Source: Lineus longissimus
Taxonomy: Eukaryota > Nemertea > Pilidiophora > Heteronemertea > Lineidae
Assembly (NCBI RefSeq): GCF_910592395.1
Contig: NC_088311.1
Coordinates: 746,501-810,500 of the forward strand
Direction: 5' to 3'
Length of the DNA stretch: 64,000 nucleotides
This document shows positions 1 through 13,023 of this stretch, one piece after another. A program made the translations under genes and the position numbers. The notes beneath the pieces were generated by a model. It was not told where the DNA came from and made no database searches. It was given only the letters and a program-made list of their open reading frames with translations. Positions within the stretch are counted from its first letter, which is position 1. Each line of letters begins with the position of its first letter.

Positions 1-106
1 CTTGACAAATTTTGGAGAGAAGTGGGAATAATGTCTAAGGCTAGCAGTATTTCTGAATGAAGTGAGACTACTACTTGCTAAGGGCCATTGTCTTGTTTCC
101 TTGCAG

Positions 107-874
107 CTAATGGTAACTCATGGTGAGCCGGGGAGGTGTGTCTGTGAGATCAAAGTGTGTGAAGAGCACACCAACAGCAGTGGCACCCTGCATGGAGGAT
201 TCACCGCTACCCTGGTAGACATTGTCTCCACGACAGCTCTCTTTACTACTGCTATCTCCGCAAGAGGCAGTAGTGTGGATATGAACATAACGTAAGCATC
301 CGTCGGTGTATTACTCCTGGTGACTGGTTATGGTGAACCCCAACAAATTTCAAGAGAGATAAGTTAGATCAAATAATAGACACAAATTTAACTACAAAAT
401 ATCTTCGTTTATATCAATATAAACACATACTTAGACTTTAAGTAGAGTTGTAAGTCTCACCTGTTGGTGATGGACTTACGATGAAAACATATATGTATGT
501 TTATGTATGTTTATTCGTACAAAACTAGTACAGATTGTTGTGCATAGTGCAGATCAACTTGTCTTTGAACCTTAAGTGCATAGCTCTGTCATAGCACTGA
601 GTGTGTGTTGACCCCATTGTAAGGATGCATTCCACACTTGTTTCATTTCTTAGTACCATTTCCTTCCAGGTATATACGTCCAGTGAAAATCGGGGAAGAG
701 ATAATCATCGATGCTAAAACATTAAGATCAGGTCGGAGTCTGGCTTTCCTCACTGTGGACATAATGAACAAGAAGGATGGCTCCCTTGTTGCTCAGGCAC
801 GACACACCAAGTTTATCCCCAAAAAGGAACCTCCAATACCAGACACAAATGAGCTTTATTACTTAGTGTTTTAA
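107..874 (+). CDS. ACOT13: Acyl-coenzyme A thioesterase 13 (THEM2-like), last two exons, 5' partial
   Basis: Seen: two exons, 107-291 and 670-874 (TAA at 872-874), joined in phase 2 (AC + G gives Thr), with acceptors ttgcag and ttccag and donor gtaagc. The spliced protein reads through EEHTNSSGTLHGGFTATLVD and then SVDMNITYIRPVKIGE. Known: this is the hotdog-fold core of the PaaI-type thioesterase ACOT13. The family hydrolyses long-chain acyl-CoA in cytosol and mitochondria, and its Asn, HGG and Asp active-site residues are all kept here. The tail after RHTKF is about 15 residues longer than I recall for the human protein and ends in a hydrophobic YYLVF. The start codon and first exon lie left of the window, so length cannot be compared. 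An in-frame ATG at 62 lies in the intron and is not a start. Confidence 0.9.
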
Positions 875-3800
875 AGATCTCAGGTGTGAGATAGAGTTCT
901 CTGATTAATGTAGCGGGCTTCAACTGTCATGGCTGGCATGTGTGTGAGGTTACACACAGGTGCTTTCATTGTATTCAGAGCAGGTGCACAGTTCTGAAGA
1001 TGTTTGTCAGTTGGAGATTTAGCTGCATTGCAGTGAGACAGATAATTACAATGATTCCTGCTAAGAAACCTCTTGTACAGCAAGCAGCCTGTCGGCCTAT
1101 CTGAGAATGTTTGGTGTTACAATGTTGCACCTTTGATCTGAATGTACATGTTTCCATGGCGACACCTTGAGGTCTCATAATGCAAAACAATGCTCGGTTC
1201 CTTGTCAAGACCACAGACTCTTTGGTTAGATCTGATGTTTATGATATGGTTGTAAAGCCTCGGACTCCAAAGTTTCATTAGCCAGTGATTTCAAGAATAT
1301 GGAACACAGAACAGGTACTGTTTGCTAAGAAATTTGTCAGCCGTGTTTCAGTCATCAGATAATACACAAGTAAGAGAGCACAAAGTTTCAGTTGGGGCAT
1401 AATATACCAACTGAAGTAAAACTATCCAATGTCTTTCAAACTATACAGGGTAACAAACATGGTCAAAATCTGGAAGTGAACATCTAAAGCACTTTGTTAT
1501 ATAAGCGATCACCAGAAAACACCAGGTTCTTTTTATGAGCCACTTTTGCTGGATTGAATGAGCATCATTATTTCACAAAGGCATTGCATCAATCTATTCC
1601 AGAAGGAAATTCAGTCCTTACTCTTCCCTGTATAGTTTCCTCTACAGGGCTTATCAAAATGAATACTGTCTCCTGATTTTGTGGTACAGAGGATCAACGA
1701 GCACAAACCTATTTATGGAAGTTACTGTTAATGGGTTTCATAAAGGAAAGTTTGTTAATCCTTGTGTGCTCAGCATTTGTTTTGATCAACCCTGTATACA
1801 TACCACATGTTGACTTCCATTAATGGGGCATTAATGCAGACTGCTTCTGTTTTGTGAAGCTCGTGATACAAGGCCAGCAGGACAGACTAAGTCCTCTGAC
1901 CAAACCCATAATCAGCCACATCACTGCCAATGTTTACTTTCATTAAATGCATGTCAAGTATTACTTGCTTACTGAATCCTGTACCTAAGTAGCACACAAG
2001 GTAAGCTTACTTGGCCTTCTTATATAATGGTATTGATCTCTTAATGGTAATCCACAACAAAGAGGAAATGGGATTGGATGTCTATGATTTAATCCCAATG
2101 ACTTTAACTGCAAAGGAGGGTAGTGCATGAGGGCAAAATCTGTATGAGCTAGCCTTATAAAGTTGACTGGGGTGTTCCGATGCTGATGGGTTAAGTTCTG
2201 ATTTGGGTGTTCTTATAAAGTGGTGGTATTGGCTGCATTGTCATCTCAGACATTTAGTTTGACATGTCAGCTTCCCTTCTTGCTTCATGACAGACAGGAG
2301 AGCGTTGTGACAGATCACTCACTTCATTCAGTTGACTGGCATAAGCAACATTGGACTTTATTTTATGTCATGTCACATCAAATGTGATGAGAGGATGACA
2401 CCATAGATTACTGTCTGGTGCTTCACTCCATTGAGAGATAAGGTTTATGTTATGAAGGGAGGTGAACAGCCACTTTTTGTTATGATATTGATGTCAGTTT
2501 GTGTTGTCTTTCTGTTTTAGTGCACTTCACAGAATGCCTTTGATATATAGATTAGGTTCCCTCCGTTTGTTTTGTTACATCCTTTATCAGGGTATGATGT
2601 GCCAAGATTATTTTATTATTAGACTGCTGCAGTGCTGACAAGGTTCTATTTTGAGAGGGTTGGTTATTTTTGCTTTTTTTTATAACCACAATATGTGGTT
2701 TCGCAAGCTTATGATCGTGATGACTATAATTCAGGCTTTATAAGTGTTTAAACACTCATCCAATCTGTCATAGATCTTGCCTCATACTAGAACAGTAGCT
2801 TTCTGTTATGCTTAGATTTCCCACTTGTTCAGTTCATATCTAGTTTTGTTCAGTTCTATAGCAGTAATTGATATATGTAGATCATTGTAGCTTGTTTGCT
2901 GCTTGAGGCCATGGGCCTGCTTGTCTGGTGCATAGGCAGTTTATCCCTGTCATATATGATATTAAAGATATTAATATATACTACTCTAACTATGCAACTT
3001 GTTGCAGTACGAAACACACCTCACTAGGATGTGTTAGTTTAACATTCCGTCATCAGATAGCACCACTAGCAAGGTTCCTGGTGTTAACCCATGGCGGCCT
3101 CAAGCAGCAGAGGGGCTAAAGTACATCTTACCAACGAGATTGTTATCAAATATTTCCATGCAGTTTCTTATTTCATACATCTAAACCCATTGATGTGAGA
3201 GTACATTGGTGGAATGTGTATTATGTTGGTTAAATTCAGTTCTTACCTGATGGTCAACAAAGGTTTTGGGGCCTTGTCTTCCAAGTTTGAAGTACTACAG
3301 GTGACATCTGTCACCAAGAATGACAACTGAATTCTTATAGATTGGGATTATAAGTTCTAGATGTTATTTTAAGATTTTTCTTCAATTGTAATAAGTGTAT
3401 TACTGCATAGGTTTTGCATATTGTTAGAGTATTGATGTTAACAGTTCCCTTCTAAATAGTTAGATTTTTACAGATGATGGTACCATTGTGGTATATATTT
3501 CACTGTTTATGATTCAGCATTGCTCAAATACAAAGTGTGGTTGCCACTGTTTCAATCGTGTGCAGCAAAAGCATTGTGGTGACGTTGATACTTCTCGGCT
3601 AGAGATGTGAAGAGGCAGCGGTAAGCAGCCAAATCGGCCCTGCTGAGGGCACAGATTGGAACAGTGACTTTCCAACTTTACAAAACGATACCTTATTTTT
3701 TATTACTACATCTCTGCTCAAAGTAATGTTGGTGGAGATTGATGTTGCTGGTTGACGACAAAGGTTGATAGAATTGTTGAATAAAGATTGACTTGATCCT

Positions 3801-6800
3801 TAACGACCTTATCTCATCACTTTTGTCCTGCCATCAAGTGCCATATTTTATTGAGGGGAATCTGAGGAACTTATAAAGAGTAATAGCCAGTTGAGCATCT
3901 CAAATAAACTGTTAAATGTGTTGATTGGATGGAAACAATTGATTAGACTGTGTATGAATATTGATGCTTTTGTGGTCATTTTTGTGAGGCGATATTAAAT
4001 TGGGGTACTGTATCCGTTTCATATCTAGACTAGAATTGTGTTTTGATGTGTCAGAGACCACTAATCTCAGGGAATACCATCATTATCAAGCCTGGGCAGA
4101 TGTTTCCAGATTTCTGTGGAATGAACAGTCAGCCATTTGAACTTTCCTCAAGCAGGAGAGTCTTGGGTATTGACCAATCATCCTTGTTTGTTTCAGCCAA
4201 TAAGGGCCATGGAGCTTACAGGGTTTATGACTGGCCAATACCTGAGCAGAAGTGCCACATCCTTCCTTGGGTAAAATGACAAATGCAGTGATTCAGGTAG
4301 TTGTGCTCTGGGACTAGTTCCGTGCCCACATCAGTGATCTGGAAGTTTCTCTCCAGGTGAATCTCACCTGAATTAGTAACAGTCATGACTAGTAGAGGGG
4401 AGAGCAATAAATCATTTTGATTGACTGAGGTGTTGACATTATTTTTGGAATATGTCAGGTTATAGAGCTTAATTTAATAAAAGACAATCCTGATTTCATA
4501 AGACCTCTGTGTTGTTCCTTGATTCATTCAGGTATACCATCGCAGGACGTCCTGTGAAGCGGTGATATGTCACAATCAAGACAATGATCAGGATGGTTGC
4601 AATTTAGATGATGAAACTACTGGATACGGCCGAGTAAACCATATTAAAGTATTGCAAGTCTTGATAAGATCTGTACACAGCTCCATTTCTTCATACCATG
4701 TCCTACACATGTATGTGTCTGGACACAAGGTCCTTCATGCTTGGATGTGCTTCTTCAACTGGATGTGCCGAAATGCAGCATGGAGATAATAAGACCATTT
4801 CTTTATGATATATCATTTATTATAAGATTTCTCTACATGATACAAATACAGCCCCAATCAGGATCACACAGTGCAGTTTAACTTTGCACGTTTTCAGGCA
4901 GAATAACCATATCTCACTGTTGAGTCAATACCTTAGTGCATTTCAAACCACTTTGGTAGATGACAATTACCTGAACAAGGAATGCATACATCTCTACATG
5001 CCGCCCAACGATAAAATTGTGGTACAGAATAATTTACCCGTTTTAGCAACCAACAGGACCATCATACAGCCAGGCATTAAAAATCTTAACTGGAATGTTT
5101 AGAAATAGAAAAAAATGAATTGACACGTGTAAAATGGTTAATCATAAGGCTGATTACTACTTCACTTCACCAAGCTCATAATACGATAAGATTCTTGTTT
5201 GCAGTCTGACCAAAGAGTCAACAAATTCAAAACGTGTAATCATGTTGTCAAGGTAAACAAACTACACATTATGAAACAAGCAGTTCGACAATCATGTTAG
5301 TTCCTGGTTGAGGATGTCTAAAACCTGAAAAACTGATTTGGTAAAATATAAATTATTTTGGACAAACAGGAATGCAGAACGGATGCAGTATATATCATGT
5401 CTTGAATACAATACCAATACCAGTACCGGTATTTAAGCAAATGACACTTACTAAATGATGCAGAACCCTCATCAAGTCCATGATGTATAGAAAAGTGTGT
5501 ATTCCCACTGCAAGCTGAAGCAACCTTACGTAACGTTACTTGACCAATCGTCTCATTATATCAAAACTGATGAAGGTTCTGCTACATTACGTAGGATATA
5601 GGAATACATTTCATAACTTTAAATTCATTTCACCCTACAATCTACATTGCAAAATATACACATGATATGTGGAAATTGGCGGCATATAATAATAAAACAA
5701 TGGCAGGTATAAAACGTTTATGTACAACAATGGATGCAAAAAGCATGGACGATTGATTAGTTATTTAAGGGGGATCCGGGTGTTTCCTGTCGAGATGAAA
5801 TAGAAGACACTGACACCACTCAGTAGTCTGATTGAAAAGCTACAGACAACTGGCTTCAAACCACTCAAGAGGTTCATAGATTTCTCCAAAATGAGGCATG
5901 TTTTATGAAGGTTTTAGCACAAAGAACTGACAAGGATTGATGAAAGGTTCCCTGGAGTCCCCCTCCACTAAACATGGAATGTACACAAGAAAGACAATAT
6001 CATAGACAACCAATCATAATCAGGTTAACACGCCTTATGAGTCATTTGATGATATGTTAAAAAATACTAATTATCATTCAAAACTCGACATTTGTACATT
6101 CAGATATTATATTCGTATATGTTTGAACCCTGTAATGTACACTAATCAGCTCACAGAAATTTAGTGACAGTGTAATACCAAGTATGTATTAACTTGGTGT
6201 TATGCATGCATCTGCAATTTGAAGACATTGTTTTTGTTGAATCTCAGCTTATTAGTTCAGATGAAGATGGCCTCCTTGACCCGTCTTTAGACCATTCATC
6301 TTCCCTATGTTAGATCTTGATGTCACTCAGATTAATGTAAGTCCCTCTGACTTTTTCTGTGAGCTGATAGTGAACATTACAACACTTAAAACTGAACTAA
6401 TACAAAACATTATTTACATGCTTTCACAATTGATTCTATGTACAGTTGATTTAATCAAATTATATATATACAGGGTGTCCCAAATTAAAAGTCACTTGAG
6501 GATGAATTCCATCTTTGAGACAGCCTATTCTATTTAAGTTGGAATGTGAACGAACAGAAAGCGCTGTAAAAAGCAGCATAGAAAGAAAATGCCAATATAC
6601 AATCAATACTAAATATATTTGGTTTTTCACAAAGGTTGTGTATGATCTCATATAAATGAGCTCAACTGGAAATCAAGATAAAAGAAAAAATTAGATAATG
6701 ATTTTGTTGGAATAGTCAAACAAAACCAGTTTTCATAGAAATTGAACCGAACAAATTCCTCAGACGAGTGGATGGATTCAGAGAAGGATGGATAACAGTA

Positions 6801-7040
6801 ACACACAACTTACCATGGAGGATTTTGAGGTTTTCACAAGTCACTCCATGGTCAATGACAATGTCCTATTGCTATGTGACAGACTGCAATACTTCCAATA
6901 GGAGAATGATTCCTCTGTTACCATTGGACTGAAAGAGGATCACACCAAGCCGTATCAGCCACCATGTCACTTTCTAAACACACTGCAGTCATATGATCAG
7001 AAGGTGGCATGGCGTAAGTATATGAAGAGCTCTCAGGTTT
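875..7040. other. Gene-free stretch: probable 3'UTRs and intergenic DNA
   Basis: No open frame here has splice signals, family similarity or a sensible context. The left part is probably the 3'UTR of the thioesterase gene; AATAAA occurs on the plus strand at 3780-3785 and 3903-3908. The right part is probably the 3'UTR of the minus-strand gene ending at 7041; a reverse AATAAA (TTTATT) sits at 4816-4821. Both assignments are guesses without transcripts. The sequence is AT-rich with no clear tandem array. Confidence 0.5.
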
Positions 7041-10000
7041 CTAATTGAAGTACAAAGTTACAAGGAGCAATGATACAGCTGTGATGATGCTAGCACGGTT
7101 GGAGGCAGATCCTGCAAGGTAGAGCATGTCTGGACGGTTGCTAGAGTCCTTCTCACCATCAGCGTACCACTGAGGACACTCATCAACTGAAAAAAGAGAT
7201 GAACTATTACAATTCAATTCGAATTGCAGCAAATCATCATAATCTAAAAATGTCCAAGATAGGTTGCTTTCAATGTATGGTCTCCTTTATAGCTTTCAAC
7301 AACAGCATTCAAATAGATAGATATGTGGTTGTCAACAGAGATAAGACTTGGAAAGAGCCTCTGGTGAAACATGAAAATATATTCTCAATCCTTTGGGAAA
7401 AAGGCTGCCAAAATCCACTTACACTCTTGCTCCCATTCGTGGAGCTCGAGAGCCAAGCTGGCGCCCTCTTTTGCTTCAAAGCTATCCGCATTCTGTCCCA
7501 CGTGGCAAGCTGATCGCGAGGCCTTCGACATCAGGATGGTCTTATAATCAATACGCCGGTACACCTGAAGCCCAAGACAAAACTATCATTTCATGAACAG
7601 AACAAAACAAATAGATCCTTAATGCCAAGGTGTTGTCTCTCTCTCTCACACTGCTTTCTTGTCCACAGCAAAGGGAATGAGAATGGGGACAAGGAATCCA
7701 GATGAGCAGATCAGAGAGAGTGCCTGGGTTGGTAAACATCCTACACGCCACAGAGAACAGAACCAGCTTATGCCCCAGTACTCTTCCCCCACAAAGCAAT
7801 TCATGTCATTCTAACTTGTACTCGAAGAGCACTCAATGCATTTTGCATGAAATAGAAACTCACTTACCCAACACCTGTACTTTGAATTGGGATCCTCCTC
7901 ATCATATGTGATAAGGTACGATTTAGAATCTTCCATCCAATAGCCGACACACAGCAGCTCATGATCCCAAGCGTCTGAAAATAATCAAGACTTCAGAAAA
8001 TGATTTTGAAAAATCGAAACAAATCAGTCTTCAAAATGATCACATCATGGAACCATTGGCAGGGATCAAAATCAGATCCAGTGTTTAGGACTTCGTTTTT
8101 TATTCTCAATAAGCATCTTTTGAAAAGTTCATTAGAGTAGCATGCACCCACCATATTCTCCGATCGGTCTTGCAATCATGTCCAAAGTCACGCAGCGTCT
8201 GGCATCAATTAAAATCTTCTTCAAATCCTGGCGGCAGGCTTTGAATTGCTGTTCATACTGGCGACAATCAACCTGCATCCAGGGACGTTCAGTGATACCT
8301 CTGATACGATCCTTGTACAACTCACTCTGCAGGCCTTTCTGGGTGAAGGCGTACATCCCCGCAATTGGACAGGGAACAGGATTTGGTGGGTTCACTAAAA
8401 TCAAATCAAATTCAACATTGAGTCTCTCCTATGGTGAAGGCAATTTCTTAATTGGATATAATAACACTGTCCGCCTAGTGATGATATGATGTACTACACA
8501 CTGAAGAGCATTCTCATTCACTTTCATTCTTCACCCATCAATGATGAAAGCTCTGTCTTGAGTGATCAAGCACACTGTCAAATACGATAGTGCCCCCTGC
8601 ATGAAATCAATCCTAGCCTTTTTCATAGTTGCTCCCGAGCGTTTTCCCCAGACTCTAATGAAGTTAGTGTTGCTAGCTACGACTCTGGATATGGCAATAA
8701 CTATAGCTACAGCCCGAGCTCAGATCTGTGTCTTTGCTGCTACCAAGTGACGCATACTCACAGATCAGTGTGTTGTATTTCCACTCCTCCTGGTTGAAAT
8801 TGAAAGAGGACCAACTGCAGGCTTCAAGGAACTTCCTGGCCTTGTAATCTGGTAGTTTTCGCTCATTTGTTGTTAGACGGTATGGTTTGGCTGAAAGGAG
8901 GAAAGCCAAATGAAAGCACATTCATCACAGAGATGCACCAGATGTTATATATAACCTACGATCTCTTCCATGCCTCACATCAAACAAAATATTGCTCTCT
9001 ATGGCCAGATACATGTATAATAGGCCTCATCTTGGTTACGACTGGCAGAAATGTGAACAAAAGACTTACCCATTCTGTATCGGATGATGTTATGCTGTCT
9101 GGGCATGAAGTCAAAACAAATGTAATCCACCTCGCTAAAAACAGAAGAGAAAGAAGTCAACACTTCATTCTATTGAGATCCAATGGTGTGCTCTGTAATA
9201 GCATTGCACTGGAACAAAACACACCAATCATACCAATCATACCCATAGAAGAATGACAAGTTGACGGTTCTGACCAGGAAATCAACAAAGAGATGTTAAG
9301 ACTCTTTCAATTAATGAAATTCCTCAGCAATATATGACTTCATGTAACTAACTCACCATTTGCCTCTGGTGACGGCAGCCATCAGGTAGCGTGTCTCCCT
9401 ATTCTGCTGACAGGTGAAGAATGTCTCACGGAAATGATACTGATCGAGCTTCGTCTTGAAGTAAACATGTGTATTATTGATCTCGACCTCACTATCATAT
9501 TCTCCTGTTGTGAACCAGTTGCCAACGTAGTCCATGGGGAAGTTACATGACGGTGTGATCTCCTTGTACTGAGCCTCAGTCAATTCTAAAAGATACAATA
9601 GGTTGTCTAATGAAATGATTCCACTAGGAATGTCCACATAACCAGTAGCAGCCTGACTCACAAAGCTGACTCTCTTCAAAGCTCGGCAATCAAGGTGTTC
9701 CAAAACATCTGTTAGACGACCTCGTTCTTCTTCTCCTTGGCATTGGATGACAGTATCAAAATCTAAGGTAGTTGGATGTCATGAATAGGGCTGCGGCCTT
9801 CAGGCCTTTCACTCTTCCCCAGTTTTGTATTGACACCTTGATCTGCTGGTCATATGACATCTCAGTGACCTACAGGCAACACCTCATGAGATATAGCAGA
9901 GAATTTCTGGTGACTAATTCAACTAGCACAACTATGAGCTACAGTTAGCGGCATGAGTAACATATGAACGTACCTGGTGTAAGCACAAGTTCCACTGGAC

Positions 10001-12596
10001 CGGTACCAATACCCTGGAGCTTGGAGCAATCTGACTTGATCGACATGACGTAACGTTTCTTCATGTCAGTACGCTGCTGATCTTCATTTGTCATCTGAAA
10101 TACAGGCAAACATCATCAGCATTCGCTTCATCGTTTACGTTCTAATTTTACATTCACAAAGAATGGAGGCAACTTCTTCTCTTTTTTATGAAACTTGACC
10201 AGACCAGAGCAGCTATGAACCGCCCCATGGTCATCAACAGATGCTAGAGATACAGATATACCTGTCAATAGGAAGGTCAAGATAATGACTCGGTCCAAGA
10301 ATGTTGGTTGACATGACAACTTACAATACACCTGAATTTATCCTCATCTGAATTTGCTCCAAGGTTTGCCACTCCTGAGTAGATGTTGCCACCTTCCTCT
10401 GTCCAAGTTCCCATACACTGGAAACGAATACCTACAAAATATAAGGCATGTATTCAGATTGGAAAAACATTATTATCAAATTACGGAAAAGATGAGGATA
10501 AAGACTAGTTGTGGACCAAGTGAGACAAGTTGAACCCACCATCTCTCTGTTTAATAGCCTGCATTCTAACAATCTGATTACGACTCCTTTCAAATGAGAG
10601 GGGCAATGTATTTCTCTAAAGAGTTTCATCAGTTTGACCTATTTCTAGGTACATCCGATATTTCCATACCAGCCAAATATAATAAGTGAACATCTACTGA
10701 TATTAGAGATAAATTGCTCACCTTGTTTGAATGATGATTTGATAGCCAGACAGAAACCAAAGTACATATCAAACACTTCATTGTCGACATACGGTGAACC
10801 AGGCTCCTGGCAAGCTTTGATCAAACTCTTGGGACTGTCACAGATACCACCACCACTCTCTCGACTCAGATATGTAAACTGGTACACGCCTTCAAATGTA
10901 GTCTTACAATTGACCTTTTTCAAAGCCTTGCCTACATATGGAAAAAAAAATCAATTAGATTCACAGATATCATACATGTATGTTTTGTAACATTATATTC
11001 AAGGATGTACTCGGAGTCTGCATATGTTTCCCTACAATCCTTTAGAAGAGGAATGGCCGAATTTAACAAAAGTTGATACATTTTTGAAGAAAAATATCTT
11101 CAGAACTTGGGTTTCCATGAAAAAATCCTCAGTACTTACGGAAATATGTCACATACTGTACACCAGTTGTGTCATACAGTTCTTGACACACTTTCTCAAA
11201 GTCAGAGTCTCGGTTACAGGAACCTGGAAAGATAAGAAAATGCCTGCATTGTTCTCATATCAACCAACTGGATACACACAGTGTCACAAGGTGCACGACA
11301 CAATATGCTTAAGATAGAAAAAAATCTACTCTAACCAAGCAAATGAATAAATCCTACATCACATGATACTTACTGTATCTCGTTTGTAGAATGTTTGGTG
11401 TTTTGTATCGAAGCTCGTAACACCTGTAGCAGTCACTCCTGAAAGAATTAAAAAAGGTGTTGACACGCACGCCATTATATAATCTTTCCTTTGTACATCA
11501 AGACACATTCTGTATTAAAGCGATCAAAAGACACAGCATGTTCCTCGTCATATTACAATATCAATTAGTTGTGTTTCAGCTAACGCGTATTACTATTATC
11601 ATGATACACCACCCTAAATTTATCAACTTTCATTTATTGCCACGCTATTCTTGATCAGTGACAAGCAAGGGCATGTAGCCCACTTTCTTCAAACGGTGCC
11701 CTTCTCTGTCCTTCACTTTCATATGTCAGGTTGAAATGCTAATAAGTGATGTTTTACTTAGAAACATATGTAATTGTCACAAACCTTACATTACAATTCA
11801 ACATGTTCTAAAAGCTTTTCCACAGAAGTTGACCTGGGAAATTCACTTACGATGATGTTGACAGTGGCTGGTAAAACAAGACATAAGCATCAAAGTTGCT
11901 AGGATGACTGTCGGCAATCTTTTTAAAGCTCTGGACATCTCCTCCATAGTTTTTGTTCTTTAATTTGGCATCGGAGATAATGGTAGTTATTCCCTCGCCA
12001 TTTTCATAAGAGTACCAATCGCCCACGAATTGCTGCGGAACATTTACTGAGAATACATCTGAAAGAGGCGATGTCACAATACATTAAAACACCCGAGTCA
12101 TTGAGAGGGGAAGATACCACCTACATATAACATTTATTGGGGATATAAATTATATATGGCCTCCACTGCGGGCACTGGCACTGGCACTGAATAGTGAATA
12201 AGAAAGGGGAATCATCGCATCAGTCGGAGTTGGTCGTTTCAAGCCAAAACAAACCTAAATATACATGTAGCATCTGTGACAGCACTGAGAACCACCGCCC
12301 AGTCAATAGTCAAAGGATGAATCACTCCCACTGCATGGATACACAATCATCATTTCCACTGTGCTCTGTGCAGCGGTTGTACATTTTTATGTACTCGGAA
12401 GTATGACCTACTTTTACTCAAAATTGGCCGAATTTGTGATGATCACTAAGCATTAAGACACAATAAACGATATTTTACATTGAAATACACAATAATGCAA
12501 GTTTATCAACTAGTTTCAACACAAACCTTCAGCTACTAACACCACCAAAACGAAGAATTTGATAAAGTTTCGCATTCCTTTACTAGTAGCCGCCAT
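7041..12596 (-). CDS. Secreted cysteine-rich DUF7042-7045-type protein, probable GPI anchor, 14 exons
   Basis: Seen: coding exons in transcript order are 12596-12527, 12058-11851, 11438-11374, 11223-11140, 10931-10722, 10431-10325, 10094-9974, 9762-9357, 9134-9070, 8890-8762, 8394-8152, 7974-7868, 7564-7423 and 7186-7041. All junctions are GT-AG and in phase; the sum is 2,103 nt, so 700 residues plus TAG. The start MAATSKGMRNFIKFFVLVVLV gives a signal peptide. The end (SASNRASIITAVSLLLVTLYFN, read from about 7107) has small residues then a hydrophobic tail with no cytoplasmic segment, the pattern of a GPI-anchor signal. Two segments repeat a similar motif: VPQQFVGDWYSYENGEG near the N-terminus and CNFPMDYVGNWFTTGEYDSE near residue 340. 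Many Cys and an NNT glycosylation site fit an extracellular protein. Known: I relate it to the uncharacterised invertebrate DUF7042/7043/7044/7045 proteins by the C-FP-GxWf motif and cysteine spacing, from memory. Function unknown. Confidence 0.8.
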
Positions 12597-13023
12597 TTTA
12601 ATTGGAAATTGCTCTAATGGCATCAGTAGCCGTGAATATAGTGGGATAGGGGTGGCAGATAGAATACGAGTCACACCTTTTCAAAAAACCGTGATACAAT
12701 GCTTATAATGGATTTTGTTGAAGTAAATTCACGTATTGTTTAGTATAAAACATGATTAAACTTGATTGAAACGTGTCTTTAATCTGATTTACATGTGCAT
12801 TTCAACTTTTTACAAATATATTGCAATCCCATATACCCCTCATAGTAAAAATGGACTTGTCCGTCAATTAACGCAGTTTACCAAACGGACGATAGACGGC
12901 GGTCTAAAGGATTGATGCGCATGCGTGCATTGTAGGTCAGATAACTTCCGGTGTAGAAAAGAACGTGTCTATATGAAATTAGATTGTTAAAAACAAATTT
13001 TTTTATCATTTCAAAGATTCAAA
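12597..13023. promoter_or_regulatory. Divergent promoter shared by the DUF704x gene and EIF3I
   Basis: Only 427 bases separate the two start codons, which point away from each other, so both core promoters must lie here unless there are distal noncoding exons. No TATA box is evident. Near the EIF3I side are an NRF1-like palindrome TGCGCATGCG (12916-12925) and an ETS-type ACTTCCGG (12944-12951). Both elements are common in TATA-less promoters of housekeeping genes, which suits a translation factor. Transcription start sites were not determined. Confidence 0.6.

Noticed and set aside
6470-6485. CAGGGTGTCCC motif resembling some mariner-type ends
   Set aside because: No matching inverted end or target duplication found nearby.
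6876-6990. Short Cys-containing frame (CYVTDCNTSNR) recalling a THAP-like zinc finger start
   Set aside because: Interrupted by a stop after about 20 residues and lacks the downstream Cys-x2-His and AVPTIF-type signature.
9622-9690. Possible short intron inside exon 8 of the DUF704x gene (phase 1 donor and a cttttag acceptor)
   Set aside because: About 70 bases would be much shorter than most introns here, the donor gtcagg is weak, and the frame is open and plausible through it. It remains possible, since removal would also keep frame.
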